Shown one piece after another: positions 50,515 through 62,177 of a stretch of DNA of 64,000 bases; positions within the stretch are counted from its first letter, which is position 1; every line of letters starts with the position of its first letter. The DNA is taken from the NCBI GenBank assembly GCA_922989275.2, contig OV277858.1, positions 103,526,794 through 103,590,793 of the forward strand. The letters run 5' to 3'. Under the pieces are notes generated by a model, which saw nothing but the letters and a program-made list of their open reading frames with translations, was not told the origin of the DNA and searched no databases. This DNA comes from Gari tellinella (taxonomy: Eukaryota; Mollusca; Bivalvia; Cardiida; Psammobiidae). The position numbers were made by a program, and so were the translations under genes.

Positions 50515-51192
50515 TGACAGTAGATACGAATTCTTCACATGTCGAAATTCTTTAAAAACGAATGTAAAAATTTTGTGCATACGAAACCTCACACTTTCCA
50601 AAAAGCTTTTAGCCACACAGAAGGATAAGGGGACATATTAGGTTTGCTTTACTTGATAGAGGTCTTATATTTCACATAATGACAAAACATATGTACTAGA
50701 CTGCTTATTTAAATGATAAAAGGTCAAGGTCACACGGGGTAGAAATGTCACATTTTTCAGCACTCGTTATAATTAATTATAGAGACATAAAACTGAAAAT
50801 ATCATGGTAATAATAGCACTTTGGTGGCCATATAATTTACTCGATTCCGTCGTATCGGATATTATTCGGGCCGTCTGTACGATGCATTCTAAGAACTTTA
50901 TAAATGTATGGACCGGTTTCTGTGTCACCAGCTGAAGGCAAAGATGACACGTCGGGGTCGGTCACTTTTCCGTAGTCTATCTGTCCGATCGCCCGACTGT
51001 CATGGTTTTGTTTTTTACTCTAACGCCTGTTCCACTGAAGTTTTTAAGGTGACATTTCATTTAAAGAGTTTAATGAGTAGACGTGTATTGCAAACAAAGT
51101 TCATAATTCTTGTATCAACACCGTGAGAGGTATTCCCCTTTCTACATTTTCCGGGAGATTCTGCCATTCCGAATCTTTTGAAATTAAATTTC

Positions 51193-53426
51193 ATTAAGGA
51201 CTATCGCGGCAGTTTTTTTCTAATTTTCAAATCATTCAGATTTTTTTTTCAAATTCTGCATGTTGCTAGTATATACCATGTTGTGCAGAAATATGAAATA
51301 AAAATAGGGAGTCCCCAAACTGGTTCTTTTCTTAATAGCTTGTTTTTTTGGTATACCCATACTTATCCAGAGACACGTGCTTTTGATCATAAAATCTCAG
51401 AACACCCCTCTTTAGCTTTGTAATTTTCCTTAGGTATTGGGTTATTCATATGTTTTCATAAAATAGAAAAGAATAGAAGGAAGTAGCAATAAAAACATGG
51501 AAACAACATTTTATTCGTCAATAAAGGGAACACATCAAATAGTTATTTTTCAAAAAAAATTCTCCTACAGTTCTTACATTCAGATTTTGCCAATATTTTT
51601 CACAAATATTGATAAAGCCTTAATTTACTGAAATCACTAATTAAAGTTATGGGTACCCGAACTATTTTTCTACAATATACAAATGTCTGCATAAAGAGTA
51701 ACGCATGTCTATCCAGTTACATATGGGGTTATCTATAAATGATATATGTTACCCACTTTTAAATGCTAGAATGTGTCCAAATCCACTGTTTAATCGTCAA
51801 CAATATATCACTATACAAGCATTATTAGTATATATTATTTATCTTGGACGCCAAATTATATGACCACACAATTAAGCTTTTTGAGGCAGGAAATGATACA
51901 AATTTCAAATATAAACTACAAACAACAACAACAACGAACGGGACCCGTTTTAATTAAAACCATGCCAAAATTTCAGTCAGTCTTTGGTCTATGTCCCAGT
52001 TGTGTCCTTCACTCACCAGATGTACCGACCGTGCCCATGACATAACAGTTCTTAAAACCGACAGTATGGCCACGATTTTCAGGACTATCGCGCTGGTTTC
52101 AATTTTTTTACAGTCAAAGGGAAGCAACTTTTGCAAACCTTCTGATGAGTTGTCTCCCTTTGCCTAATTCTCTATTATATACATGTAGTTTGTATTTGAA
52201 ATTTGTATTTTGTTCTACCTCAAAAAGCAAAATTGTGCGGTCATAGCAGCATTTTGAGACCACGATAAGTGATATATACTAATAATGCCTGTAAAGTGAT
52301 ATATTGTCGACGATTAAACAGTGGATTTGGACACATTCTAGAATTTAAAAGTGGTTAACATATATCATTTATAGATAACCCTATTTATTTATGCTTTGCG
52401 GTGGATTACCACGAAAAAGCAGTGGATGATCACTTGGTAATCCACTGCAGTGGATTATCACAAATCGCTTCTATTATGATTTTCCCCGTAGGGCTCCCCT
52501 AGAATCGTAGTCAATCGTGTCTTATCGTTAAATTCCGGCAGTCCGATTTGTCGCGAATTACTCACCGGAAGAGCACGAATCCAAACTCGGGAGCAACGAA
52601 GTCATTCGGATGACGTCAAATCGACAAATAAGTGACGTCATTATACCGCCAACTGTCACGCACATGTGTTCGACATAAAACGTGGGGCTCAACACGGGAT
52701 AAATAATGTACGTTCGCTTTCAATTTTTAAACAATTTCGTTTTAAAAGTGGCTTAAAAGCATAAATAAATAGAATAACTGTGTTTTTTCAGTGTAAGATC
52801 GAATTTAATCCATCTCGTGAACATCAGCCTGTTATATTTTCACTCGTGGCTTCGCCACTCGTGAAAATATAACGTCTGATGTTCACTCAATGGATTAAAT
52901 TTCGATCTTACACTGAAAAAAACAGTTATCCTCTATATGTAACTGGATTGACATGCGTTACTCTTTATGCAGACATTTGTATTTTTTAGAAAAAAAGTTC
53001 GGGTACCTATAATTTTTATTAGTGATTTCAGTAAATTAATGCTATATCAATATTTGGGAAAATTTTGTCAAAGAACTGTAGGAGAAAAAAACTTTGAAAA
53101 ATAACTATTTGATGTGTTCCCTTTATTGAGGAATAATATGTTGTTTCCATGTTTTTATTGGTACTTGCTCCTTTTATTTTCTATTTTGTGAAAACATATG
53201 AATAACCCAACATTTAAGGAAAATTACAAAGCTGAAGAGGTGCTTTCTGAGATTTTATGATCAAAAGCACGTGTCAAGAAAGCTATTAAGAAAAGAACCA
53301 GTCCGGGGACTCCCTATTTTTATTTCATATTTCTGCACAACAGGATATATACTAGCAACATGCAACATTTAAAAAAAAATTGAATGTTTTGAAAATTCGA
53401 ACAAACTGCCGCGATTGTCCTTAAAT
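51193..53426. repeat. Giant inverted repeat (foldback), arms about 0.7 kb
   Basis: Left arm 51193-51923 and right arm 52185-52384 plus 52933-53426 are reverse complements with small gaps. Outer ends: TTAAGGACTATCGCGGCAG against CTGCCGCGATTGTCCTTAA. Mid-arm: GGGAACACATCAAATAG against CTATTTGATGTGTTCCC. Inner: CACAATTAAGCTTTTTGAGG against CCTCAAAAAGCAAAATTGTG. The loop is 51924-52184. The right arm is split by a 548 bp insert absent from the left arm. Confidence 0.9.
52385..52932. mobile_element. 548 bp insertion in the right arm of the giant hairpin
   Basis: Flanked by CTAT at 52381-52384 and 52933-52936, and absent from the matching left-arm site (51723-51735). It contains GCAGTGGATTA palindromes at its start, a copy of the outer end motif GGGGCTCAACACGGG at 52684-52698, and a palindrome at 52771-52932 with arms of about 75 bp. 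Confidence 0.65.
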
Positions 53427-53429
53427 ACC

Positions 53430-54080
53430 GGACGGGCAACGGTTTAAAGACGGGCGACAATCCTCGCCCGATATTGGTTATCGTGGGTTCAATATATGAA
53501 TGAGGTTTATAAAGACGCGCTGATTTCACTTCTTTGTTATGTTGCTCACTTTCTTACATGGAACCATACTACCGATTGCCTTCTCGTGTAGTCCACATCA
53601 TGGGCATTCAGTAATAACGTGCAATACTGTGGGATACCGAAAGGAAACCGGTGTTATCCGGTTGCCAGACGGGCGCCGGTGTAAAGACGAAATGTGTCCC
53701 CCTCTAAAGAGTGACACATGAGGACAATTTTTGATGTAGAAAACTGTCATTGGGACTTGCTTTGGCATAATACAAGTAAAATGACCCGGAAGGTTAATTT
53801 TCTGAGTCGAAAAATGTCCCGGGGTCACAATTCTGAGTGGTGGGGCACTTTTCATCATTACACCGGCCGGTATATGATGGGCAAAAGCCGGATGGAGACG
53901 GCCTTGCCCGACCTCTGATACGCTTGTATACGTTTGTATATTTGGTCAAAAGCTTTCTCGGGTCCGATCGACGTGTAAGGTGCCTAGAATCGACCCATTT
54001 TAATCGATGTCGTTTCGATGACCGTCGTTGAAACTAGCCTTTAACTCCACTTTAAAATCAAATCGAGGCCCAGCATTCTG
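53430..54080. other. Unassigned stretch right of the giant hairpin
   Basis: Higher GC than the surroundings, with several CCGG-rich motifs (GGTTGCCAGACGGGCGCCGG, CACCGGCCGGTATATGATGG). It has short open frames on both strands but no recognisable protein. It could be remnant coding DNA of the host element (speculative). Confidence 0.35.
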
Positions 54081-54084
54081 AGTT

Positions 54085-54340
54085 CATACTATGTTAACAG
54101 TATTTCAGTCATATTTCGACATAAAGCTAATTGCAGATGGGAGAAGAAACCGGATGCACGTCATAAACTGTATCAGGTAAAAATTTGCATCTGGGTAAAA
54201 GCACCGAATTTCCGATAGCCAGCTTGAAGGCTTCTCCAAATGAAAAAGCCCAAGTGTTCAGATTTGGATTCGAACCAACAGTAGTAAGGAGCTAAGTGAG
54301 TGTAAGTCATAGTCACTATGAGCACTGGACCACGGCCACG
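54085..54340 (-). mobile_element. Diverged copy of the same tRNA-derived SINE
   Basis: On the minus strand: a GTGGTCCAGTGCTCATAGT head, a GGTTCGAATCC box B (near 54270-54280), then GAGAAGCCTTCAAGCTGGC and ATATGACTGAAATACTGTTA, in the same order as the SINE at 15862. More decayed, and no clear tail or target duplication. Confidence 0.7.
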
Positions 54341-54589
54341 GGTCCCATCCCTCCCCATCCCGTTAAGAATACCAACAATCTACCAGCATTCGGCCGGCAA
54401 CCTGTCGGTCGTTCGTCTATAACGCCTCAAAGGATGCCGGGAACTAAGCATAAACTCAACGGGACTTAAGTTTGATCATGGGATAAAAAGGGTTGCACAT
54501 ATCCACAGATAATTCTTCGTATTTAGGTCGGCTGTTTAAGAGCTTTTTTGATCAAATCGTAAAAACTGCATGTAAAAGGGTGGATAACA

Positions 54590-54795
54590 CAGTTTTAGCG
54601 CACCCGCTTCTTAACAATGCATCCCGAGTTCGATCCCGGGTCGTGACAGTACGTGAGAGGGTCGCCTGTCCGAAGACGTTGATTTTCCCTAGTACTCTAG
54701 TGTCATCCCACAAAACGACGCAATACAGCACCTTTTGCGCTATGGAAAGTGATTTGCCTAAGTTGTCAGAACTTGTTTCATAAAGAAATGTTAAA
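54590..54795 (+). mobile_element. Second SINE-like sequence
   Basis: Contains a box-B-like GAGTTCGATCCC (near 54630) and a 3' part with GATTTGCCTAAGTTGTCAGA and ACTTGTTTCATAA. That 3' part also occurs at about 13095-13165 as GATTTGCCTAAGTTGCTGGA. The shared tail on a tRNA-like head suggests a SINE family distinct from the one at 15862. Confidence 0.5.
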
Positions 54796-54995
54796 CGGAA
54801 GGTGATGTGTGAAGAATCCGTAGGTACCAACAGGTCGTTAAAAAAGGGGGTACGGAAATCTCACACTGCCATTGTGTGACATATTCGTACGAAATCTTCA
54901 CACATTGGTCACACGAGTGGAAGAATTCGTGGGAATTCTTCACACGTCTGATTACGGTGTGAAGAATTCGAAGTGTGAAGAATTCGGCTCAACAG

Positions 54996-55202
54996 GCCCG
55001 TCTATCGAAACGTCACGAACTTACGACAAAAGCGTTCGTTCGTAAAATTCATCTTATTTCTGATTTCTTCATCTAATCAAGTCAAGACGATTCCAAAAAG
55101 TTGTCACAAGACAGGATTATATTGAGAAATACATGTAAATAAAAAATTTAGAATCTGACATACGACAATTTTTGTCATACGACGTTTAGTAAGACGGGCC
55201 TC
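54996..55202. mobile_element. Family F MITE
   Basis: GGCCCGTCTATCGAAACGTC at the left, CATACGACGTTTAGTAAGAC and GGGCC at the right. The central palindrome is half deleted (AAGACGATTCCAAAAAG...GTCACAAGACAGG). Confidence 0.7.
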
Positions 55203-55204
55203 TG

Positions 55205-55430
55205 GTTTATTGTTAATTTTTCGCCCCTGAAACTGCAAATAAACTATTCCAGTTTCCAACAAGGTCTTGTCCATTTTTACTATTTGGGGGTTGTTTTACA
55301 ATACTTTGAAAAACTAATAAACAGTGTAGATCCTGGTCAGAAGATTCCTGATCTGGATCTGCACTGCTTACATACGACAATAGTACTATTCACAGGTATC
55401 GTTTTTCAAAGGACGAGCATACTTTCGCTA
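55205..55430. mobile_element. Family D MITE, reverse, decayed
   Basis: CCCCTGAAACTGCAAATAAA, CCAGTTTCCAACAAGGTCTTG and ACAGTGTAGATCCTGGTCAG are inverted family D segments. The left palindrome arm is mutated. Confidence 0.6.
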
Positions 55431-55456
55431 GGGCTTAATGCGTACCAAACTCAATG

Positions 55457-55729
55457 TACAGCTCTCCCCTTATACAACAACACCAAACGGAAAACAAATA
55501 TCGTGTGCGTTGTTCGGAGAGAGTTGTTATAGGGAGGGGACATTAATAACTTAGAATGCATTTGCAAACAGTTTGAATCCAGATCAGACGCCGCGTAACG
55601 CGGTGTCTGATCTTGGTTCAAACTGTTTGCAAATATACCCTTAGGGTATAAATTTCCCCTCCGAACAACACACACACACACACACTCTTTGTCTCCCATT
55701 GGGCGTTGTTGCAGAGTGGGAGCCGCTGC
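55457..55729. mobile_element. Family E MITE
   Basis: TACAGCTCTCCCCTTATACA at the left, TTGCAGAGTGGGAGCCG at the right. Core centre GACGCCGCGTAACGCGGTGTC. Includes an (AC)n run at 55664-55685. Confidence 0.85.
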
Positions 55730-55859
55730 AAACGACAGAGAGATATCCAATATAATTATGTGACAACGGACCCAATTATATGACAAAGTGCTATTATATA
55801 TGTTGTAAATTACAACATACTTTATGATAGAATTCTTACCTCAATTAACTGCAGTAAGC

Positions 55860-57220
55860 AAACAATTTGGATCCAGATCGGAAACAGAGTGACTCTGCGT
55901 CTGATTATTATCGAAAATATTTGTCATTTAGAATGCATATATAGGAAATTAACTGAAGAATGATTAAATATGTAGTGTAGCGCCTGGAAAGGTTTTTGTT
56001 ACATGATAACAAATATACTTATGTGCTTAATTTTCGGGGTCTGATCTGAATCCGCATCATTTGACACTACATGTAGAGTTTCTGTGTTTCTTCAGTTAAG
56101 TAGACTGTCAATTGCAGACGATAATTAAAGAGCAGACGATATTTTGTCGTTATGAAATTACGTCACTCCCTTCATGTTTACAAGTGTTTTCTGGGCGGAG
56201 GACTGAACGCGTAGGTCAATGAGTACATATGACTTTATTCCCAGACGACTGTGTGATTCGGGGTTGGGCGATGATGCGAACATTCCTGCATCAGGGCCCC
56301 GTTTCATTCACACCTTGTTACATTCTTGTATACGATAGTGCAGCAAAACCCGCCAACAAGACATCTCAACCACAGTGCTAGCTCCCTCCGAACAACACCC
56401 AATGGGAGACAGAGTGTATTTGTTTTTCGGAGGGAGCTGTTTTAACTCCTTTTGGGGCTTTCTGTTTTACTGTCACCTTGCTTTAAGTTGTCACCTGCCT
56501 GTTTTGGAGTCAATTAGCCTTCGTTTAGTGGTCGTACGAGAGAGGTTTTAATATAATGGCACATTCAATGTACAGTAGAACCACTCTATTACGACCGCTA
56601 AAGTTTGTCAAATATTAGTCGTCTCATATTAATTATGTCCATATTTTAAGTAGATGTACTTGTCTTCATATTCTTTAAACGAGTAAATTGTCTATTTGGA
56701 AATTTAGCTGTCAACTGCCTTAACTAATGTCCAACAACGACAAACAACAATTTGAAGCAGACGGCATTCCAGTTGTGAAAGCGTTGACATAATTATTGTC
56801 CTGTCTGGGGACATGTGGCAATCATTGTTGTAAAGAGGGACTCGTTGTTCGGAGGGCCGTTGTAGGGAGGGAGTACTACGGTATATTGTCGACCATGTAT
56901 TACTCGACCATTAATGTCGGTATTTATATTGCAGGCGGTTTCTTAATGCAGGACGAAAACATACAGGGACTGTCTGGGCTGTTTGTTCGTATCATGCATT
57001 AAACAGTCACCTCTCTTGTGACTGTGCGTTAAAAGTGGTCATTAAAAGTCCTCTATTACGACCACTAATACAAAGCTTTTTGGTTGTTTTATAGACCGAT
57101 TCCTGCTGAATATGACGGAACTTTCTGTTTTACTTTGATGTTGCTCTAAGCAACCACCTGCCTTAAACTCCTAACAAAAATCACAATTTAGTAGTCTTTA
57201 TAGAGCGTATTTTACTGTTG
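55860..57220. other. Intergenic stretch with MITE fragments
   Basis: Core II remnant at 55857-55925, E fragments at 56378-56450 and 56735-56882, and B fragments at 56440-56560, 56571-56610 and 57035-57215. Some of these look like broken halves of nested insertions. No gene. Confidence 0.55.
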
Positions 57221-57474
57221 TTTATAACGTATCAAAGCTTTAATTTTAACTTGACGTTTATGACTGTTATGTGTCCCGAATATGCCCTGTCATGATAAAT
57301 ATTTTATATTCGACCATTTCTAAATGATGAGAAAAATGGAACAAAATTGTAGAAAAATAACTGAGCAATATCGGAAAAAGATATACATCGTCATACCAAA
57401 CTCAGAATTCTATCAATTTAAAACTCAGTTGGATCAGAGTATATAATAACTACCAGCTATTGCATCCAATCAAA

Positions 57475-58100
57475 ATAAGAAACAAATATTGGCAGTGTAA
57501 AAAGCAGAGTGGCAGCTCAAAGCAAGATTAAAGTAAAGCAGAAAGCTCCTTAAGGAGCTTTCTGCTTTACCTTTATCATGCTTTAAGCAGTCTCCTACTT
57601 GAAAATGTTTCGTGTAGTATAAACGGTGCTTTACTGTTATATATCTCGTAAATGTCAATGTAGATCTTGTTAGCTTTGATTGGGTCAATTTATATAGTTT
57701 TATTACATTAATATAGTGAGGAATTTTCCAAGCCAGGAAATATTAAATCTTATAATTATTTATAGTATTGATAATCATCTCCATGTTATTCAGGCCTCAT
57801 CCCATGCTCGTGTTTTATACTATACCCGAGGTGGTATGGTATGCCAGTTTTAAAGCTTTCTGCTTCATATTTCATGGCCTTAGGATAACCTTAATTGTGT
57901 TTTTCATTAGATTTTGTGTGATTTTTAATGCTGCGTTGGTTGGTTTTTATGTGTTTGTTCGATTCTGTACAGTGCACACGAAGCCTAAATTTAAATTATG
58001 AATCAGAATATAAAACTAAATATGAACTCGGATATACAGTTAAACTTTTGCTACGCGACAATTTAAAAACGAAATATTTCAACTCGTGATAACGGATAGT
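57475..58100. other. Core I palindrome element, then unassigned DNA
   Basis: 57508-57600: AGCAAGATTAAAGTAAAGCA with inverted partner, centre GCTCCTTAAGGAGC, followed by a B-like end (TTTACTGTTA). 57650-58090 has no recognised feature. Confidence 0.5.
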
Positions 58101-58101
58101 T

Positions 58102-58179
58102 GTTAAATGCAGGGCAAAGGTAATGCAGAAAGTTCCTTAAGGAACTTTCTGCTTTGCCTTTACCCTGCATTAAACTGTT
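58102..58179. repeat. Near-perfect palindrome (third core type)
   Basis: TTAAATGCAGGGCAAAGGTA and its inverted partner TACCCTGCATTAA region, centre AGTTCCTTAAGGAACT. Same plan as cores I and II but with a different arm. Confidence 0.85.
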
Positions 58180-58763
58180 ACATATTATATAGACTAAACG
58201 GGTACATGTACGAAACCTATTTCCATGGTTGCCGCTCACACTTTATACGATGTATAGAAGCAATGGCGGATGTAGGAGTTCATATTAATGTGGATGTTCT
58301 CTAGGGATAGCGAAATGTTGTTCTCTTCGAGCATAAGGATATTGTACACTAAAATATAGGTCCGCCATGGATGGTTATTATTAAAGATGTGTCATAAATA
58401 CTATTTAGCTTGAAGCTGTGTCATAGGTAACAGAGTACTCGGACTTTTCAAATACATGTACTCATTTAATGGTGATATAGAATAACTGTGCTGTGTTTAC
58501 CATTTTAGTCAAAGTTAATATATTTGGGCGAATAAATAGAGGATATTACATGTACATGAGTGCTCATTATTTATCATTTTAAATAAACGAGTTAACTAAA
58601 ATAACTCAACGTGTTACGTCTATTTTAGTTAAAAATAAGAACGGATAACTTAAGATATTCCCTGAAGTAACAGAAAAAATACACATAATTAAAATGTTTA
58701 TATTGATATATTTATATCGCAATTTCTAGCAACAGCAGGGTTATGGTTATAATTAAAATTAAG

Positions 58764-58973
58764 TACAGTAGAACCTCGCTATTACGACCACTAAATTATG
58801 TTAATTATTAGGGTGTTTACGATAGGTGACCGCTTAAAGCAAGGTGACAGTGAAACAGAAAGCTCCTATAGGAGCTTTCTGTTTCACTGTCACCTTGCTT
58901 TAAGCTGTCACCTGTCTATTATACACTCAATTAGCCTTCGTTTTAGTGGTCGTAATAGCGAGGTTTTACTGTA
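58764..58973. mobile_element. Family B MITE, complete
   Basis: TACAGTAGAACCTCGCTATT at the left, AATAGCGAGGTTTTACTGTA at the right. Core palindrome perfect over about 35 bp per arm, centre GCTCCTATAGGAGC. Confidence 0.95.
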
Positions 58974-59169
58974 TATAGTTTTCTTAATGCACTAAATAAC
59001 CAATGCGATTTTACCAAATAAGATTTTTGAACTTTAAAGGTGTATATGTTTCTGTGGTCAATATGCCTTAAATGTTAACCTAAAACGTAAAAAATCATGC
59101 ACTGTCATGATATCATCAATTTTTAAACAATTGCCGTCTGCTTTTTTCTTATAAAATATAAAAGTTAAG

Positions 59170-59503
59170 GTATTTGACCGAAGAAATATTGAAACGAGTG
59201 CTAAACAGTTTGGATCCTGACGCGGCGTCTGATCAGGATCAAAACTGTTTGCAATTAATCGTTGAACAAAGGTTAACCCTTTCGTGATTTGTACCCCTTC
59301 ACCGCTTTATTGTTGTCTGCTTCAGTATTGTTGTCTGCAACACACGTTTCAAAGTTAGATTGCAGGTTGTATGACTTTATAAATATCGATAAGAGTGTCA
59401 GGCAGTTTGGGTCCTGATCAGACACCGCGTAACGCGGCGTCTGATCAGGACCCAAACTGCTTGCAAACACGTTTTATGGCGTCATTGAACGTGAAATGGT
59501 TAA
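59170..59503. mobile_element. Core II element and family I MITE
   Basis: 59198-59255: CAGTTTGGATCCTGACGCGG with inverted partner, tip deleted. 59273-59503: TTAACCCTTTCGTGATTTGT ... GAAATGGTTAA with perfect core II centre GACACCGCGTAACGCGGCGTC. Confidence 0.75.
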
Positions 59504-59624
59504 GATTATGACAGGTAAAAGCAGACGATATTATGAATATAAACGGTTTCATTTACATAAATATTCCATATGCATTACATGCACATTCATCTGACACTTA
59601 CCTGAAACTGCAGACGGCAGTTTT

Positions 59625-60235
59625 ATATATTATAACATTGTATGTATCAATTTACCATAACACTTTATGTATAATAACATTTAATGTATTACACTATTTT
59701 ATGAATTCTAACAATTCATATATTACAACTCTTTATGTATTATAACAATTTATGTTTTATATCAATTAATTTATTATGTGAATTTATGTATTATAACAAT
59801 TTATATATTGTAACACTTTAAAGTATTATAACAATCAATACATTATAACAATGTCAATATATGTATTATAACAATTTATGTATTTTAACAATTTATGTAT
59901 TGTAACACTTTATGTATTATAAAATTTAAAGTATTATAACAATCAATACATTATAACAATGTCAATATATGTATTATAACAATTTATGTATTTTAACAAT
60001 TTATGTATTGTAACACTTTATGTATTATAAAATTTAAAGTATTATAACAATCAATACATTATAACAATGTCAATATATGTATTATAACAATTTATGTATT
60101 TGAACAATTTATATATTTTAACACTTTATGTTTTATAACATTTTATATAGATCTATTATAACAATTTACATATTATAACATTTTATGTATTATAAAACAC
60201 TTTATGTTTTATAAAATTGTATGTTTTATAGCTTT
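59625..60235. repeat. AT-rich minisatellite with 108 bp higher-order units
   Basis: Monomers of about 18-20 bp like TGTATTATAACAATTTA recur throughout. From 59821 a compound unit starting AAGTATTATAACAATCAAT repeats at 59929 and 60037 with spacing exactly 108 bp and almost no differences. Confidence 0.9.
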
Positions 60236-60270
60236 CACAAGCGACGCGAGATCGGGTGTTTTCTCACTAA

Positions 60271-60630
60271 TACAGTTCTCCCTCTCTACCACAACACCCA
60301 ATGGGAGACACATATTGTGTGTCTTGTTCGGATGGATTCTTTTCAGGGAGGGAAAATTAAAACTTGGCTTACATTTGCAAACAGCTTGAATCCAGATCAG
60401 ACTCAGCGTGACGCGGCGTCTGAATTGGTTTCAAGCCGTTTGCTACTTATTATTATATTTATTCTATCAAAATGTCCACTTATATGTAATTTTGAGGGAA
60501 AAGACATAATTGTCCTGTTAAGGGAACTGCGGCAAGGGTCGTTGTAAGGGGAGAGTCGTTGTTGGGAGGGGCGTTGTATGGAGGGGTTCGTTGTTTGGAG
60601 GTCCGTTGAAGGGAGGGAGGGAGCACTGTA
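60271..60630. mobile_element. Family E MITE
   Basis: TACAGTTCTCCCTCTCTACC at the left, GAGGGAGGGAGCACTGTA at the right, core AAACAGCTTGAATCCAGATC at 60379. The GTTGTAAGG/GTTGGGAGG segments near the right are multiplied. Confidence 0.85.
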
Positions 60631-60850
60631 TAAAACAGGGTTAGTAGGTCGGAATGTTACTTTTAGACTTTCTTTTATCTCAGACATTTCTTTAGATCTC
60701 AAACGTGAAAATAGTAATGATAACACAAACTTTAGTCATTGCATGTAACATTGTAATCTAATGCTTCTCCTTGGTTAAACAGATTAATGGATGCCTTAAT
60801 AAATTGATAAAACCTCAATTGTCTAGCAAAGTCTAAAAAGTAAAAATGAA

Positions 60851-61063
60851 AAACAGTAAAACCTCTCTTTTACAACAACTACATGCTATAAATGTTTCCA
60901 AGTAGGTACATGTAGGTGGCTGCTTAAAGCAAGAAGTCAGAAAAACAGAAATCTCTTATAAGAACTTTCTGCTTTATTACCATCTTGCTTTAAGCTGTCA
61001 CTTTTCCTTAATGCTACAAATAAGTCTACATTTCAGTGTTCGTATAGTAGAGGTTTTACTGTA
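60851..61063. mobile_element. Family B MITE
   Basis: ACAGTAAAACCTCTCTTTTA at the left, AGTAGAGGTTTTACTGTA at the right. Core partly decayed (GAAGTCAGAAAAACAGAAAT). Confidence 0.8.
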
Positions 61064-61933
61064 TGTTTTTTGTTTAGTCAGACACTAGTCTCTTCAAGTA
61101 CCACAATTGAGTTAAAACTGGCACCTGTTCAGTAAGAGTGTTGCTAAGAGCAGTAAAAGTGCCAGCCCTTTATTATGATAAGGGAAGGACTTGTACTGTT
61201 TAGATGACTTTAACCACATTTCTATTGTTTTATATAGACAGCGAAACTTGTGTAAAGCGAACACTCAATAATGTCTCTAAAGACTAGTGAACTAGCGGTT
61301 CGTGGTAAATTTGCCGAACATTTTCTGTCGTTTATTTCGCTTAAACGCCGAAAAAATTCAGTTCATTTCTTATATTTACATTATATTTGATGTAATTTCT
61401 AATATCAAATTAACATTTTATTAGAATGGATGTATGTTTGATCCACATTAGAGGTTGTTAACACGAATAATGTGTACTCTGAAAGAAACAGCCCTAACTG
61501 CATTGCTGAAACAACGCAACAAAATGATTCGCGGAGGGCAGATACACAAGTCCCGCCTCCTCTACAAGAGATACCCACAAGTCCCACTCCCTCGAGAAAT
61601 AGCGTTTACACGCATTGAACGTCGATTTTTTTCAATGGATTTGAACGGGACGAATGTAAATATTGCAATATAAGAATGATGCAGAATAACTGTGGGTATA
61701 ACAATTGTCGTCTGTTTTAATTTCTTTAAGTTATTTTTTCAAATTTGTGTTATAACTTCTAGAATATTAAAATTAATGTCAAATAGTTTGGAACTTTTGT
61801 ACGGCATTTAGCATTAATTATTATTTGATTCATCAATTTCAAATTTACCTTTAGTTTCTGTTTTAAGCTATCACGTGTCTTTAAATCACCAGAACGTCCG
61901 ATAAAAGTAAAAAGAAAACACCAAATGGGATCT
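61064..61933. other. Intergenic stretch, unassigned
   Basis: An open frame of 72 codons (61455-61673, +) rich in Arg/Lys has no similarity I recognise. No MITE ends seen. Possible unique DNA. Confidence 0.3.
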
Positions 61934-62155
61934 GGGGCCCGTTTCATAAAACTTCGTACGACAAAAACGATCGTAAGTCAGATTATAAAAGTATCAATTA
62001 TTATTCATTTTTCCATCTAATCCTGTCTTGTGACATCTCTTTGGAATCGTCTTTTCAAGACGATTCCAAAACGATGTCACAAGACAGGATTAGATAGAGA
62101 AATCAGAAATTAAATGTATTTTACAGTTTTGACGAAGTTTTATGAAACGGGTCCC
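61934..62155. mobile_element. Family F MITE, complete
   Basis: GGGGCCCGTTTCATAAAACT at the left, AGTTTTATGAAACGGGTCCC at the right. Central palindrome CTTGTGACATCTCTTTGGAA and inverted partner with TCTTTTCAAGA tip. Confidence 0.93.
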
Positions 62156-62177
62156 TGATGACTAAAATAAAGTATAT

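Larger units (their letters stand above)
50383..55002. mobile_element. Compound 4.6 kb structure with long subterminal inverted repeats
   Basis: The left end starts GGGGCCCGTGTTGAGCC, then repeated GAATTCTTCACAC motifs to about 50560. The right end (54830-55002) is its inverted counterpart, ending GGTGTGAAGAATTCG...GGCTCAACAGGCCCG. Both ends carry the TTCACAC/GTGTGAA pattern and a TATGTCACACA block. The interior contains a giant hairpin (51193-53426), an unassigned stretch (53430-54080) and two SINE-like sequences. The right boundary touches a family F MITE with a similar GGGCCCGT start, so the exact end is uncertain. Confidence 0.6.

Noticed and set aside
55451..55786. 111-codon minus-strand frame
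   Set aside because: Coincides with a family E MITE.
57768..58001. 77-codon hydrophobic frame rich in Phe/Ile
   Set aside because: AT-rich DNA readily yields such peptides; no start context or similarity.
61455..61673. 72-codon basic open frame
   Set aside because: Length is expected by chance in this much DNA. No recognised domain, splice context or homologue; left as unassigned.
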